A program made the translations under genes and the position numbers. From assembly GCA_022402465.1 (NCBI GenBank), contig JAKRSH010000008.1:1-52698 (forward strand): a stretch of DNA of 52,698 bases, given 5' to 3'. Positions 1 through 10,901 of this stretch are shown piece after piece; positions within the stretch are counted from its first letter, which is position 1, and every line of letters starts with the position of its first letter. Source of the DNA: Leptospiraceae bacterium (GTDB lineage Bacteria; Spirochaetota; Leptospiria; Leptospirales; Leptospiraceae). The notes under the pieces are model-generated. The model worked only from the letters and a program-made list of their open reading frames with translations. It did no database searches and was not told the origin of the DNA.

Positions 1-1204
1 TGAAGTCTTTTGGGGAACTACCTAAACCGTTGCACTTATAGGTTGAATTCGCTAATGAATTTATGTAGAAAAAATTGAAAAATCCGTTTAATCCACTTAT
101 CAACAAAAAAATAAATAAAATAGCGTTTGAATAAAAAACAAGATCTGAATTTAATCTTTCTGTTAAAAATAATTTTATACTTTTTATTAAGATATATAAA
201 CCAATAGTGAAGGAAATTATGAAAGAATATTGGAAAAGAAAAATTATTTGTTGAATTGGTACAACAAAAATCGAAACTAAAAACATTAACCAGAATAATG
301 TGAATAAGTATAGAAGAAATTTATTTATATCTTTCGGAAATAATGAATAGTAATAGGCAAGTATTAAAGGTGATAGAGAAATTTCTAATAAATAATGAAT
401 TAAAAGTATACTATCTTGACCTATACTAGGAAATAAAGCTGACCAAGCTCTAGATACAGGTAGTGTATAAATAGAAGCAATCAAAGAAAATATTCCAAAA
501 TATAAAAACTTCTTCTTAGCTCTATACTGAAATGCTATAATCAGATTATAAATACCGATAGTAAATATGAATGAAAAAATAAAGAAATGAAATAGATAAC
601 TCTGTACTATTTTACTTCTAGCTTGTTCACTCCTTAGGATAAAAATAGGGTTCCTTAATCCGCCCCATCGCATATTTCCACGGAAATTTGCAATTTCGAT
701 TATTAAATCTATTTCAGAATCATTGACAGCTATGAATTCATTAATATTATGATTATCAAAATTCGTGCTTATAAGTGTTTTACCTGGAATTCCGTTCCAA
801 GCTTTTTTTTTACCATTGATCCAAATTGTGTAGATAGGCTGTAATTCATCTGTTAGAAAAATTCCTATATCTTGATTGTCATTCGGTAATAAAATTTTTA
901 ACTGATAAGTTGCAAAGCCTTGCGATCCTAAAGTTTGGTTGTTGATTTTTTTATGATTCCAAACTCCAGGAACTTGGACAAAATTATTTTGATTGTCTTT
1001 TCCTAGATCTTTTTCTTCGGAATAGAGCTTATTCCAGTGGAAATTCCATTCACCATTTAAACTGACTTCTGGATATTGATCAAAATTCCATCTTGATAAA
1101 TCTATTGAACCAGATTCAGCTATTGGATATTGTATATTTGCAGAATTATTGCAACCTGCTAGAAGCAAAAAGAAAAAGAAAAGCTTAAATATTGAGCTTC
1201 CCAT
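1..1204 (-). CDS. 7TMR-DISM membrane sensor lipoprotein (partial, C-terminus outside window)
   Basis: The frame opens with ATG at 1204 and stays open to the window edge, about 401 codons without a stop. The N-terminus is a lipoprotein signal ending in LLLAGC. Residues about 30-175 resemble the 7TMR-DISM extracellular ligand-binding domain, with the pattern LNGEWNFHW near its start and WINGKK further on. From about residue 195 several hydrophobic membrane segments follow, as expected for the seven-helix part. Proteins of this type usually end in a histidine kinase, cyclase or GGDEF domain, which would lie beyond the window. The start overlaps the end of the response regulator gene by 20 bases, so the two are probably translated together and form a signalling pair. 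The ligand is unknown; carbohydrate is an inference from the domain family. Confidence 0.8.
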   Translation of the reverse strand, partial: MGSSIFKLFFFFLLLAGCNNSANIQYPIAESGSIDLSRWNFDQYPEVSLNGEWNFHWNKLYSEEKDLGKDNQNNFVQVPGVWNHKKINNQTLGSQGFATYQLKILLPNDNQDIGIFLTDELQPIYTIWINGKKKAWNGIPGKTLISTNFDNHNINEFIAVNDSEIDLIIEIANFRGNMRWGGLRNPIFILRSEQARSKIVQSYLFHFFIFSFIFTIGIYNLIIAFQYRAKKKFLYFGIFSLIASIYTLPVSRAWSALFPSIGQDSILLIHYLLEISLSPLILAYYYSLFPKDINKFLLYLFTLFWLMFLVSIFVVPIQQIIFLFQYSFIISFTIGLYILIKSIKLFLTERLNSDLVFYSNAILFIFLLISGLNGFFNFFYINSLANSTYKCNGLGSSPKDF

Positions 1205-1862
1205 TTTTTATGATTCCGAGGCGTCTTCCCATAATGATAGCTTCCGATTTAGAATGAACATTTAATTTTTTATAGATCTTTTCAACATGTCTTGAAACAG
1301 TATGAGGGCTGATATCCAATTCATCAGCGATATCATTATAAACTAGACCTAGAGATACTAAGTTAAGAACCTCTTTCTCTCTTTTACTTAAACGATTCTC
1401 TTCCTCCTTACCATCAAAATGGTTTAAGAGATGATTGAATTCATAAATAATTCTAGCAGCAATTCTCGGAGTAAGTGGTGATCCACCTGATTGAATAACT
1501 TTTAACTCGTCAATTATTTTGTCTAGAGCAGTATCCTTGAGCAAATAACCATTTGCTCCATTACGTATTGCATGAAGAATTTTATCTTCATCTTCAAATA
1601 CTGTATACATCACAAATTTAGTGTCAAGGAGTTTGGGTCGAAGTTGATCTAAACAGTACAAACCATCCTTACCTGGCAATCCAATATCTAATAATGCTAT
1701 TGAAGGAGGATTGAGAGTCATTCCTTCAATGGCTTTATCTGTTTCTTTATAAATCTCTAATATTTTGAATTCATCACAATCACTAAATAAAGTAATGAGA
1801 TTATTGATCACCTGCTCATTATCTTCAAGTAATGAAATTGTGAAAGGCTGAGCCTGAGCCAT
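1185..1862 (-). CDS. NarL/FixJ-family DNA-binding response regulator
   Basis: A 225-residue two-domain regulator. The receiver domain (about 7-125) has the acidic pair E13/D14, the phosphoacceptor D59 in ALLDIGLPG, T86 and K109 in GYLLKD. The C-terminal LuxR-type helix-turn-helix (about 157-215) reads LSKREKEVLNLVSLGL and then DISPHTVSRHVEKIYKKL. It should be phosphorylated by a partner kinase and then bind promoters. The neighbouring 7TMR-DISM sensor, which overlaps its 3-prime end, is the obvious partner. It lies 12 bases downstream of gmd on the same strand, so read-through from gmd is possible. Confidence 0.9.
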   Translation of the reverse strand: MAQAQPFTISLLEDNEQVINNLITLFSDCDEFKILEIYKETDKAIEGMTLNPPSIALLDIGLPGKDGLYCLDQLRPKLLDTKFVMYTVFEDEDKILHAIRNGANGYLLKDTALDKIIDELKVIQSGGSPLTPRIAARIIYEFNHLLNHFDGKEEENRLSKREKEVLNLVSLGLVYNDIADELDISPHTVSRHVEKIYKKLNVHSKSEAIIMGRRLGIIKNGKLNI

Positions 1863-1874
1863 TAAAATTAAAAC

Positions 1875-2891
1875 TTAAACTCCAGCTTTTTTTAGATCTG
1901 CTTCCGTCATAATTTTGACTAGTTCTTTGAATTTTACTTTTGGTTCCCAACCAAGTTTTTGTTTCGCTTTAGCTGGATCGCCTATCAAAAGTTCAACTTC
2001 AGTTGGTCTGAAATATTTAGGATTAATTTCAACAAGGACTTTGCCTGATTTTTTATCTAGACCCTTCTCATCAACGCCGCTACCTTTCCATTCAATTTCA
2101 ATGCCAGCAATTTTAAAGGATTCTTCAATAAATTCTTTCACAGTATGAGTTTCATTAGTTGCAACAACATAATCATCGGGAGTGTCTTGTTGAAGCATCA
2201 TCCACATCATCTCTACGTAATCAGGTGCGTATCCCCAATCACGTTTGGAATCAATATTCCCCATAACAAGCTTATCCATCTTGCCTGCTTTGATACCGGC
2301 TACACCCAGAGTAACTTTTCTCGTTACAAAAGTTTCTCCTCTTCTAGGTGATTCATGATTGAATAAAATTCCATTGGATGCGTGCAGATTGAATGCTTCT
2401 CGATAGTTTACTACTGCCCAGTAGGCATATAGTTTTGCGACAGCGTAAGGTGAACGTGGATAAAATGGAGTTTTTTCTGTTTGAGGGACTTCTTGAACAA
2501 GTCCATATAATTCAGATGTTGATGCTTGGTAGAATCTAGCTTTTACGCCTGTTTGTTTAATTGCATCTAAAATTCTAAGTGTTCCAACTGCATCAACTTC
2601 TGCTGTATATTCTGGAACCTCAAAGGATACTTGAACATGAGACTGAGCGGCTAGATTGTAAATTTCTTCTGGACCAACCTTTTCTAGTATTCGATTTAAA
2701 TTACTAGAGTCAGTTAAATCTCCATAATGCAGAATCAATTTAGAATCCCCATGTAAATGTTCAATACGATCACGATTGAACATGCTGGTTCGCCTTACGA
2801 TTCCATGAACCTCGTATCCTTTTTTGAGAAGTAGTTCCGTTAAATAGGAACCATCCTGTCCAGTAATTCCCGTGATAAGTGCTTTTTTCAT
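1875..2891 (-). CDS. gmd: GDP-mannose 4,6-dehydratase
   Basis: A 338-residue short-chain dehydrogenase of the extended NDP-sugar type. The Rossmann glycine motif [10 protein letters not shown] is at residues 8-17. The catalytic S/T region is STSELYG (124-130), and the YxxxK pair is Y149 and K153. It converts GDP-D-mannose to GDP-4-dehydro-6-deoxymannose in the cytoplasm, a precursor of GDP-fucose, GDP-rhamnose or GDP-perosamine for lipopolysaccharide. Length is usual for the family. No sugar epimerase or reductase gene lies beside it, so the final sugar cannot be named here. Confidence 0.95.
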   Translation of the reverse strand: MKKALITGITGQDGSYLTELLLKKGYEVHGIVRRTSMFNRDRIEHLHGDSKLILHYGDLTDSSNLNRILEKVGPEEIYNLAAQSHVQVSFEVPEYTAEVDAVGTLRILDAIKQTGVKARFYQASTSELYGLVQEVPQTEKTPFYPRSPYAVAKLYAYWAVVNYREAFNLHASNGILFNHESPRRGETFVTRKVTLGVAGIKAGKMDKLVMGNIDSKRDWGYAPDYVEMMWMMLQQDTPDDYVVATNETHTVKEFIEESFKIAGIEIEWKGSGVDEKGLDKKSGKVLVEINPKYFRPTEVELLIGDPAKAKQKLGWEPKVKFKELVKIMTEADLKKAGV

Positions 2892-2978
2892 ATATTGCTC
2901 GATTTACGGATACAATACAAATTGTGTCTATTTTTGAAAGAAAAAATTGAATCTATTGCAAATAGTATAAGTAAAATA

Positions 2979-4763
2979 CTATGTATTCTTGCGACGATTA
3001 GGAAGTAGTAAAGATTGAATTTCATTGAGATTTAATTCAGCTTCTTGTTCCCCTTTTTTAATAATGTCTTTGTGTTGAAAGAAATCGAATAATTGAAATT
3101 CCTCTAAATGAAAATTTAAGAATAGATCCATACGTAGTTTTTTAAGACGAGTGATTTCTCTGCCTTCTAAAGTAATTGTACGTCCCATGATTTTTAAAAT
3201 AGGTGGGTATTTAATATTATCCAAAAGGTATCGAAAGAATGAAGTTCCAGAAGCTTTTCTGTTCTCAAATAATTTGAGGGAGACAGTTTCTTGAAGTGGC
3301 GATACATTTACCCCCACAATTACATCTGCCCCTTTAGCACGTATTAAATCTTCAGGAACGTTATTGATAATTCCACCATCTACCAAAACCTTTTCTCCTA
3401 AGAAATACGGTGGAAATGCTCCTGGTAAACTCATAGTTGCTATCAAGGCTTCCACTATCGGTCCTCTATCAAAAATATATTCCTTACCACTTTGTAATTC
3501 TACTGCTGAAGTAATAAATGGAATAGGTAATTCTTCTATCCTTAGATCTCCAAAAGTTTCCTTAAGCATTTTACGCATCTTTTTTCCTCGAAAAAATGAT
3601 ACAAATGGTATAGTTGGATCAAAAGCACTTTCTATTCCTCCAAAGAATCTCTTAACAAGAGACTCCATGGATTCTATACTATCTCCTCTAGCATACAATG
3701 CTGCAACAACAGCACCAAAGGATGCACCAGAAATAAAATCAAATCTTAGACCTTCTCTTTGTAATATTCTAAGAAGTCCAACATGAGCAAGCGCTCTAGC
3801 TCCACCACCACCTAAGGCTATTCCTCGAGTCTTAGATACAAGGAATCTTGCTAAAGCATCACCATAGATAAATTTCTTATGAAAAGTTCGAGAACTTAAG
3901 TTTGAAATTGAATTCTCAAAATCATTGGAAGATAGATCAACTTGATAAAGTACAGTTCGTCCGTTAAAATTTCGAATTCTCTTTTGCCAGAAACTCAGGA
4001 TCGTTTCCTTTAAGAGTAAATTTTTATTTGGTTCTTTCTCCCAGAAAATAATCCAATCGGATTGGAGAACTATGGAAGGAAGATCAACTGCAACTTCAGG
4101 TGTATCAAAATATAAATGAACCAAGGGTGTTTTCTTCCGAATTTCACTAAGTCTTTCTGCGAATTTTTCATGAGTCATTCCCTTGAACTGGGAGATATTT
4201 AATAAAATGGATTCAGAATTTTGAATTTCTGAAGCCTCACCTATCAAACTATCCAATCTGTCTTTGAAATCATCCATAGGGTCAAAGGGAATATGGCAGA
4301 ATAATCTTCTTGGCTGTTGTTTTTTTGAAATAACATCTGGTTCATTATTTTCTTTCATTCTAATTGAAAGAAGTTTCATAATATTTTGTGATAGAGCTCT
4401 ATCTTTAAGAGCCAATTGCATGAAGAATTTCCCTTCAATTGCATAAACTAAACTATCAATCACGGAATAAGCTGAAGTAGAATGAGCAGCACCCAATAAA
4501 ATAGAATTTTCAGAAATTACATCACCGGGGCCCACATAAATATTTCCACGTCCAGAGAAACTTTCAATAATGAATTCTCCATATCGAATAATATAAATAT
4601 GTTCGCTAATTTCATCTTTATAATATAAGAACTCATGGTTGCGTACCATTCGTTCTTCCATATGCTTCATGATGGATTTTAAATTAGGCAAGGACATGCC
4701 TTTAAAAAGCTCTATGCCTTTTAGGAATTTGAGAACTGCTTTTTCTTGTTCAGCCTTGTTCAT
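2979..4763 (-). CDS. patatin-like phospholipase with N-terminal cyclic-nucleotide-binding-type domain
   Basis: 594 residues. Residues about 15-130 form a CNB-type beta-roll. The phosphate-binding cassette reads SENSILLGAAHSTSA, with the usual Glu but without the usual Arg before the Thr/Ala, so true cAMP binding is doubtful. The C-terminal patatin domain (about 313-470) has the oxyanion motif GGGGAR at 318-323, the nucleophile S348 in GASFG and the catalytic D462 in DGG. The architecture matches bacterial NTE/RssA-type esterases, which hydrolyse phospholipids or lysophospholipids at the inner membrane. The middle segment (about 155-305) has no recognised domain. The gene stands 26 bases downstream of the [2Fe-2S] protein gene on the same strand. 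Confidence 0.88.
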   Translation of the reverse strand: MNKAEQEKAVLKFLKGIELFKGMSLPNLKSIMKHMEERMVRNHEFLYYKDEISEHIYIIRYGEFIIESFSGRGNIYVGPGDVISENSILLGAAHSTSAYSVIDSLVYAIEGKFFMQLALKDRALSQNIMKLLSIRMKENNEPDVISKKQQPRRLFCHIPFDPMDDFKDRLDSLIGEASEIQNSESILLNISQFKGMTHEKFAERLSEIRKKTPLVHLYFDTPEVAVDLPSIVLQSDWIIFWEKEPNKNLLLKETILSFWQKRIRNFNGRTVLYQVDLSSNDFENSISNLSSRTFHKKFIYGDALARFLVSKTRGIALGGGGARALAHVGLLRILQREGLRFDFISGASFGAVVAALYARGDSIESMESLVKRFFGGIESAFDPTIPFVSFFRGKKMRKMLKETFGDLRIEELPIPFITSAVELQSGKEYIFDRGPIVEALIATMSLPGAFPPYFLGEKVLVDGGIINNVPEDLIRAKGADVIVGVNVSPLQETVSLKLFENRKASGTSFFRYLLDNIKYPPILKIMGRTITLEGREITRLKKLRMDLFLNFHLEEFQLFDFFQHKDIIKKGEQEAELNLNEIQSLLLPNRRKNT

Positions 4764-4789
4764 ATATTAATTTGAAAAGTCATAATTGA

Positions 4790-5113
4790 TTAGTTTTCTA
4801 GATCAGAAATTTCTAAATCTTTTACGCTATCTAAATCATCGGACGCAATGTATTTTTCCAGAAATCTTTTTGCATCATCAGTAGATTTTAGTGAGAACCA
4901 TCGACCTTCAGGATAACTTACTAGCACAGGGCCAAGTTCACAGCGATCTAAACAGCCTGCTCTTTGGATTCGAATTTTTCCATTCCCTTTGTAGGCTGTT
5001 TTTGAGTTTTGCTTGAGGTATTTTAAAATTTCAGCGTTTTTGTCAGCACATGAAATCCTCTCACCTGGAGGTCTTTGGTTTTCACAAACGAATATATGTC
5101 TTTCATAAAACAT
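4790..5113 (-). CDS. thioredoxin-fold [2Fe-2S] ferredoxin-like protein
   Basis: 107 residues with four cysteines spaced as in thioredoxin-like [2Fe-2S] ferredoxins: C10, C22, C54 and C58 (VCENQRPPGERISC and GCLDRC). This fold carries one [2Fe-2S] cluster and acts in electron transfer, but the partner is not evident from context. The acidic tail of about 20 residues after the core is unremarkable. It lies downstream of gcvP but is separated from it by a strong terminator hairpin, so it probably has its own or weak read-through transcription. Confidence 0.85.
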   Translation of the reverse strand: MFYERHIFVCENQRPPGERISCADKNAEILKYLKQNSKTAYKGNGKIRIQRAGCLDRCELGPVLVSYPEGRWFSLKSTDDAKRFLEKYIASDDLDSVKDLEISDLEN

Positions 5114-5132
5114 TAGTTAAACTCCTACTGAG

Positions 5133-5188
5133 AAAAATTGAGACGTATACCTCTAAAATCAATTAAGAGATCAAAAGGTATATCTCAA
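5133..5188 (-). terminator. rho-independent terminator of the gcvTHP operon
   Basis: An inverted repeat pairs plus-strand 5138-5152 (TTGAGACGTATACCT) with 5176-5188 (AGGTATATCTCAA), with one two-base bulge and an inner CTCT/AGAG pairing. Read on the minus strand the stem is followed at once by five T residues. It sits 38 bases past the gcvP stop, exactly where the operon should end. Confidence 0.8.
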
Positions 5189-5225
5189 TAAATGTAATCT
5201 AAATCGATGCTCTTACCTTTATTGT

Positions 5226-8144
5226 TTATGCAAATTCTTCTATTGGAATACAGCTACAAATAAGATTTCTATCACCATAAACGTTATCTATCCTTCCTAC
5301 ACTTGGCCAAAATTTACTTAGCTTAAGAAATGGAAGTGGATATGCTGCTCTTTCTCTTGCATACTTATGATTCCAGGAATCGGCTAGAACCATCTTAGCT
5401 GTGTGAGGAGCATTTTTGAGAGGATTATCTAGCTTATCTAGGGAACCATTTTCTATTTCTGTAATCTCATTTCGAATTTGGATCATAGATTCACAGAATC
5501 GATCCAATTCAGATTTGGATTCACTTTCAGTTGGTTCTATCATTAAAGTTCCAGGAACTGGAAAGGACATAGTTGGTGCATGGAAGCCATAATCCATCAA
5601 TCGTTTAGCAATATCTTCTGCTTCCACTCCAGAAATCTTTTTAAAATTTCTAGTATCCAAGATACATTCATGAGCAACTAAACCATTCTTCCCTTTATAT
5701 AGAACACTGTATTGGGATTCTAATTTTTTTGCCATATAATTAGCATTAAGGATAGCTGTCTTAGTTGCAAGAGAAAGTCCATCTTCTCCCATCATCGCTA
5801 TGTATGCCCAAGAAATTACATTAATACTAGCTGAACCCCATGGAGCTGATGATACAGCACCTGAAGGCAAACCAGTTCCATTATCAACAAGATTATGACC
5901 TGGAAGGAAAGGTACTAAGTGTTCGGCAACTCCGATCGGCCCAACGCCTGGACCTCCCCCACCATGGGGAATACAAAAAGTTTTGTGTAGATTCAAGTGA
6001 CAGACATCCGCACCAATGTCATAAGGACGAGTGAGTGCAACCTGTGCATTCATATTTGCTCCATCCATATAAACCTGACCACCAAAATCATGAATGATTT
6101 TACATATTTCAGTGATTCCTTCTTCAAATACTCCATGAGTAGAAGGATAGGTAACCATAAGTGCACCTAACTCATTTTTATGTTTCTCTGCCTTAGCTTT
6201 GAGATCATCAATATTAATATTTCCATTCTCATCACAAGATACTACTACAACTTTGAATCCAGCCATAACAGCCGATGCAGGGTTTGTTCCATGTGCGGAT
6301 ATTGGAATCAAACATACATCTCGAAAGCCTTGGTTCCTTGAAAGATGAAAACCTCTGATAGCAAGTAAACCTGCGTATTCACCCTGCGAACCAGCATTAG
6401 GTTGCAATGACACAGCAGAAAAACCTGTAATTTCGCAGAGCCACTTTTCCAATTGACCAAATAATTTGCGATATCCTTCTGTTTGAGAATTAGGTGCAAA
6501 AGGGTGCAAGGATCCTAATTCGGGCCATGTAACAGGATACATTTCAGTACTAGAATTCAGCTTCATAGTACAAGAACCGAGAGGAATCATTGAGTGAGTC
6601 AATGATAGATCTTTTGCTTCTAATCTTTTGATGTAGCGAAGCATTTCAGTTTCAGTGTGGTAGGAATTGAAGACAGGATGTGTTAAGAAATCAGAACTTC
6701 GAATTAATCCTTGGTTAAGGTCATTTCCTTCCATGGAAAGGAGTTCCTCAATTTTGAAAGGACACGGCTTACCTTTATGGAAAATTTCAAGTATATCTTT
6801 GATATCTTCCAAGGTAACAGTTTCATCTAAAGAAATTCCAATTGAGTGCTGGTTGAAATGTCTAAGATTGATTTCTCGTCCTTCTGCATAACTTATGATT
6901 TCAGCAGCAGTTAATTGCTCTAAGTCCACTTTGATAGTGTCAAAATAAGGCTTTGATGTTACCTTATAGCCTAATTTTTCTAAGCCATTTGCAAGAACTC
7001 TCGTTAGCTTATGAATCCGAGTTGCAATTTTGCGCAAGCCATTTGGTCCATGGTATACAGCATAAAATGAAGAAATAACAGCTAGAAGAACTTGAGCTGT
7101 ACAAATATTACTTGTTGCTTTGTCTCTTCGGATATGTTGTTCACGAGTCTGTAAGGACAATCTGTATGCTGGATTTCCTTGAGAATCTTTAGATACTCCG
7201 ATCAAACGACCAGGTAGCAGTCGTTTGTATTCGTCTTTGGTTGAAAGAAAGCCCGCATGAGGCCCACCAAAACCCAGTGGAAGTCCAAATCTTTGTGTTG
7301 CACCAACTGCTATATCAGCTCCCCATTCGCCTGGTGGCGTTAATAAAGTCAAAGCCATTAGATCTGTAGCAACAATAACCTTAGTCTCTGTGGTGTGCAT
7401 GCTCTCCACAAAATTACGGTAATCATGAATCGTTCCATCGGTAGAAGGATATTGAATGATGGTTCCAAAGAAATCTCGTGAAGGACTTAGTGTTTTGAAT
7501 GATCCTACAACAACTTGAATGCCAAGAGGCAAAGCTCGGGTTTTTAGAATTTCTATAGTCTGTGGGTGAACCGATTGAGATACAAAGAAGCTATTCCCAT
7601 TGTCATCCGCACGAAGTTGATAACACATAGCCATAGCTTCTGCGGCAGCAGTTCCTTCATCTAACAGAGATGCATTGGAAACATCTAAACCTGTTAAGTC
7701 TGTTATCATGGTTTGAAAATTTATTAAGGCTTCAAGGCGACCTTGGGCTATCTCTGCTTGGTACGGAGTGTATGCAGTATACCATCCTGGATTTTCAAGA
7801 ACATTTCTTTGGATGACAGCTGGAATAACAGCTGAGTAGTAACCCATTCCAATGTACGAACGGAATATTTTATTCTTAGAGACAATTGCTTTTAAATCTC
7901 TAAGAAGTTCCTTCTCACCCTTGGGTTGTGGAAGATGCAATTTCTCAGTTCTAAGAATATTTTGTGGAACAACATCACGAATCAAGTCATCGATATCACT
8001 ATAACCAAGAAAGGAAAGCATCTCCTGTCTTTCTTCAGCATTAGGGCCAATATGGCGGTCACGAAATGCATCGGATTCTTTGATAAGGTCTTCCAACTTC
8101 AGATGAAGTGTTTCTTGGTTGTTTTTAGTGATAGTTGTGCTCAT
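5226..8144 (-). CDS. gcvP: glycine dehydrogenase (decarboxylating), P protein
   Basis: A 972-residue single-chain P protein of the fused type found in proteobacteria and eukaryotes. The N-terminus has [17 protein letters not shown], and the pyridoxal-phosphate lysine is K721 in [16 protein letters not shown]. It decarboxylates glycine and passes the aminomethyl group to lipoylated H protein. It starts 3 bases after the gcvH stop, which indicates one transcript gcvT-gcvH-gcvP. gcvL (dihydrolipoamide dehydrogenase) is not in the window, which is usual because it is shared with other complexes. Confidence 0.98.
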   Translation of the reverse strand: MSTTITKNNQETLHLKLEDLIKESDAFRDRHIGPNAEERQEMLSFLGYSDIDDLIRDVVPQNILRTEKLHLPQPKGEKELLRDLKAIVSKNKIFRSYIGMGYYSAVIPAVIQRNVLENPGWYTAYTPYQAEIAQGRLEALINFQTMITDLTGLDVSNASLLDEGTAAAEAMAMCYQLRADDNGNSFFVSQSVHPQTIEILKTRALPLGIQVVVGSFKTLSPSRDFFGTIIQYPSTDGTIHDYRNFVESMHTTETKVIVATDLMALTLLTPPGEWGADIAVGATQRFGLPLGFGGPHAGFLSTKDEYKRLLPGRLIGVSKDSQGNPAYRLSLQTREQHIRRDKATSNICTAQVLLAVISSFYAVYHGPNGLRKIATRIHKLTRVLANGLEKLGYKVTSKPYFDTIKVDLEQLTAAEIISYAEGREINLRHFNQHSIGISLDETVTLEDIKDILEIFHKGKPCPFKIEELLSMEGNDLNQGLIRSSDFLTHPVFNSYHTETEMLRYIKRLEAKDLSLTHSMIPLGSCTMKLNSSTEMYPVTWPELGSLHPFAPNSQTEGYRKLFGQLEKWLCEITGFSAVSLQPNAGSQGEYAGLLAIRGFHLSRNQGFRDVCLIPISAHGTNPASAVMAGFKVVVVSCDENGNINIDDLKAKAEKHKNELGALMVTYPSTHGVFEEGITEICKIIHDFGGQVYMDGANMNAQVALTRPYDIGADVCHLNLHKTFCIPHGGGGPGVGPIGVAEHLVPFLPGHNLVDNGTGLPSGAVSSAPWGSASINVISWAYIAMMGEDGLSLATKTAILNANYMAKKLESQYSVLYKGKNGLVAHECILDTRNFKKISGVEAEDIAKRLMDYGFHAPTMSFPVPGTLMIEPTESESKSELDRFCESMIQIRNEITEIENGSLDKLDNPLKNAPHTAKMVLADSWNHKYARERAAYPLPFLKLSKFWPSVGRIDNVYGDRNLICSCIPIEEFA

Positions 8145-8147
8145 TAA

Positions 8148-8540
8148 TTATTCCAATCCAGCGACGTATTCTTTATATTTGGACGCATCCATAAGTTTGT
8201 TTAGTTCAGATTCAGAGAATCCTTTGATTTTTATAAACCATGTTTCGAAGGGGTTTCCGTTGATTGAGGCTGGATCACTAGCAATTCCAGGATTTGTCTC
8301 AATTACTTCACCAGACATAGGTGCATAAAGGTCTTCGGCAGCCTTTACCGATTCTATGGTGCCAAAGGATTCTGATTGTTGGATGGATTTTCCAGGTTTA
8401 GGAACATCAACGAAGACAATATCACCCAGAGAGGATTGAGCATAATCACTGATTCCTATGGTTGCAGTATCTCCTTCAATTTTTATCCATTCATGTTTTT
8501 CTGAAAAATAGTAACCCTGTGGTGCGCTTGTTTCTGCCAT
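8148..8540 (-). CDS. gcvH: glycine cleavage system H protein
   Basis: 130 residues, normal family length. The lipoyl-bearing lysine is K66 in the conserved context [16 protein letters not shown]. It shuttles the methylamine intermediate between P, T and L proteins. It lies between gcvT (13 bases upstream) and gcvP (3 bases downstream) in the same operon. Confidence 0.98.
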   Translation of the reverse strand: MAETSAPQGYYFSEKHEWIKIEGDTATIGISDYAQSSLGDIVFVDVPKPGKSIQQSESFGTIESVKAAEDLYAPMSGEVIETNPGIASDPASINGNPFETWFIKIKGFSESELNKLMDASKYKEYVAGLE

Positions 8541-8553
8541 TTTCTACCTTCTT

Positions 8554-9663
8554 TTATTTGTTCGTGCGAACAGATCCTTCTATGAATTTTCCTGTATGTA
8601 TTATAGCTTTTTTCTTCTGCCCTCGAATTTCTACTGAAATTTCTTGTCCATCTTGGATGAATTCCTTTTTGATCAGGGCAAGTCCTATGGATTCCTTTCT
8701 ACTGGGCGAGTGTGTTCCTGAGGTTGTTTTGCCTATTGCGATGCCATCTTGAGAGTAAATGGGAAAATCTTCTCGCATCACCCCTGGTTCCAAAAGTCGT
8801 ATGCCAACGATTCGTGCATAAGCTCCCATTTTCTTATCATGCATGATCTTATCGTAGGCAAGGAAGGGCTTTTTCTTTTCTTTAACTATCCAGGAAAGAC
8901 CAGATACTATAGGACTTCTATCTTCTAATAATTCATGTCCATACAAAGGATATTTAGCTTCAATACGCAGAGTATCACGTGCACCTAATCCAACAGGAAC
9001 AAGTCCAAGACCTTTGTATTGTTCCAAGAGTTCCTTCCAAATTTTGATCCCTGTTGGTATACTTGTGTAGATTTCAAAACCATCTTCACCCGTATAACCT
9101 GTTCTTGAAACTAAGATCTTCTCATGATTGAAATCATAAAATGCAAATCTATAATAACCAAGAGTTTTTAAATCCAACGAAAGATAATCTTCTAAGATAG
9201 AATTTGCTTCAGGACCTTGTAAGGCAAGTTGGTGCCAATTTTCTGAGTCGTTTGTAATTTTTACTTTTGGATCTGCGTTGTTATCGTTGAAATGTTTTGT
9301 AACAGCTTCATAGTTGGAAGCGTTGGAACAGATAAAATATTTTTCAGAAGAGATTTTATAAACTGTGATGTCATCTACAAGTCCACCCATAGAATTTACA
9401 ACTGCGTTGTATTGAACTTGTCCATCGACTAAGCCTTCTATGGTATTGCAGGTAACTTTTTCTAAAAATGTTAAAATTGCAGAAGCCTCACCTTCAACTA
9501 AAATCTCACCCATATGAGATACATCAAATAGACCTGCCTTAGTTCTTGTTGCTAAGTGTTCGGAGATAATTCCAGTGTATTGAACTGGCATATCCCATCC
9601 ACCAAAGGGAACCATTTTTGCACCGAGTTCTTTGTGGACTGCATGTAGAGGAGTTTTTTTCAT
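8554..9663 (-). CDS. gcvT: glycine cleavage system aminomethyltransferase, T protein
   Basis: 369 residues, usual length. Conserved GcvT features are visible: [13 protein letters not shown] near the N-terminus, [26 protein letters not shown] and [12 protein letters not shown]. It moves the one-carbon unit to tetrahydrofolate and releases ammonia. It is the first gene of the operon. The 83-base gap to the divergent gene is too short for a full tandem glycine riboswitch and I saw no such fold. Confidence 0.98.
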   Translation of the reverse strand: MKKTPLHAVHKELGAKMVPFGGWDMPVQYTGIISEHLATRTKAGLFDVSHMGEILVEGEASAILTFLEKVTCNTIEGLVDGQVQYNAVVNSMGGLVDDITVYKISSEKYFICSNASNYEAVTKHFNDNNADPKVKITNDSENWHQLALQGPEANSILEDYLSLDLKTLGYYRFAFYDFNHEKILVSRTGYTGEDGFEIYTSIPTGIKIWKELLEQYKGLGLVPVGLGARDTLRIEAKYPLYGHELLEDRSPIVSGLSWIVKEKKKPFLAYDKIMHDKKMGAYARIVGIRLLEPGVMREDFPIYSQDGIAIGKTTSGTHSPSRKESIGLALIKKEFIQDGQEISVEIRGQKKKAIIHTGKFIEGSVRTNK

Positions 9664-9746
9664 ACAATGTACCTTCCACTCCTAGATTAATTCATGACTC
9701 TAGGATTCAAATGGAAATTTATGAGACGTAACTAGGAAATAAGCAA

Positions 9747-10763
9747 ATGGAAAGAACAGTTTACGAAGTTGAGACTAAAGGCAAAATCAGTGGTTTAAAA
9801 TTAAAAAAAGAAGAGCTTCCACCGTTAAAAGATACAGAAATCCAAATCAAAATTCATGCAATAGGCTTAAATTTTGCTGATTTATTTGCTATTTTTGGCA
9901 TTTATAGCGCAACTCCCAAGGGTAAATTTATTCCTGGATTAGAGTTTTCTGGGGAGATAACTGCCGTAGGATCGTCAGTTAACACTTGGAAAGTGGGCGA
10001 TCGTGTTATGGCAGCAACAAGATTTGGTGCTTATGCTACTACAATTCAAATGGAAATTGATTCTGTTTTTCCATTACCAGATGATTGGTCTTATGAGCAG
10101 GGTGCATCTTTTATCGTTCAAGCTTTGACCGCATACTATGCATTGAAAGTTTTAGGTGATTGCAAAAGAGATGATGTTGTTCTTATTCATAGTGCTGCAG
10201 GTGGAGTTGGAATCTTAGCGAATCGTATAGCAAAGCGTTTGGGTGCGACAACAATAGGATGTGTTGGTAGTGAATCAAAGTTTTCAACACTAGAAGAAGA
10301 AGGATTTGATTATAAATTAGTAAGAACTAAGTCATTTAAACATGATTTAGGTAAAATATTAATCAATCATAAGCTAAACTTAGTCTTAGAATGCATCGGT
10401 GGTAAGATATTAAAAGATAGTTTTGATTCTCTATCGCCTATGGGAAGACTTATAAGTTATGGAAGTGCTAACTTTACACCTTCAAGTTCAAGTCTGAATC
10501 CAATTCACACACTTATAAATTATATAAGAAGACCTAAGATAGATCCTTTGCGAATGATTTCGGATAATAAATCTATCATGGGATTCAATTTAATATGGTT
10601 ATGGAATAATTTAAACTTACTAAGAGAGCACTTTAATGATTTATGGAAGCTATCAAACCAAGCACAACGCATAGGTTCTGTTTATGAATGGAAGGATATA
10701 CACTTAGCACTGAATGATTTTAGAAAAGGTAGTACAATTGGTAAGGTAGTTATTAAATTGTAA
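9747..10763 (+). CDS. medium-chain dehydrogenase, quinone oxidoreductase / VAT-1-like
   Basis: 338 residues of the zinc-free medium-chain dehydrogenase/reductase group. The N-terminal GroES-like part has the pattern NFADLFAIFGIY and PGLEFSGEITAVGSSV. The NADPH-binding Rossmann motif is HSAAGGVGILANRIAKRLGA at about residue 148. No structural zinc cysteines are visible. It probably reduces quinones or alpha,beta-unsaturated carbonyls. It is transcribed away from gcvT, and the substrate cannot be read from the sequence. Confidence 0.85.
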   Translation: MERTVYEVETKGKISGLKLKKEELPPLKDTEIQIKIHAIGLNFADLFAIFGIYSATPKGKFIPGLEFSGEITAVGSSVNTWKVGDRVMAATRFGAYATTIQMEIDSVFPLPDDWSYEQGASFIVQALTAYYALKVLGDCKRDDVVLIHSAAGGVGILANRIAKRLGATTIGCVGSESKFSTLEEEGFDYKLVRTKSFKHDLGKILINHKLNLVLECIGGKILKDSFDSLSPMGRLISYGSANFTPSSSSLNPIHTLINYIRRPKIDPLRMISDNKSIMGFNLIWLWNNLNLLREHFNDLWKLSNQAQRIGSVYEWKDIHLALNDFRKGSTIGKVVIKL

Positions 10764-10901
10764 TTTTTTTTCAATAAAATTTTAAAAAACTTTACAAACT
10801 TTTATATACGAATTACTTATGTCACTATCAACACTTGAATTATGTCTCACTAAGTGAAACAAGGATACAAGTTCTGAAATTTATAAGGAGAGGTAACATC
10901 A

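Noticed and set aside
2955-2985. Hairpin ATAGTAT/ATACTAT at the end of the patatin gene as a terminator
   Set aside because: The stem is only seven A/T-rich pairs next to the stop, and no T run follows on the minus strand.
3364-3786. Plus-strand frame of 140 codons opposite the patatin domain
   Set aside because: It is antisense to the conserved catalytic region, whose motifs explain the base pattern. There is no ribosome-binding site.
9664-9746. Possible glycine riboswitch in front of gcvT
   Set aside because: The whole divergent gap is 83 bases and must hold two promoters and two ribosome-binding sites. No conserved tandem-aptamer pattern was seen.
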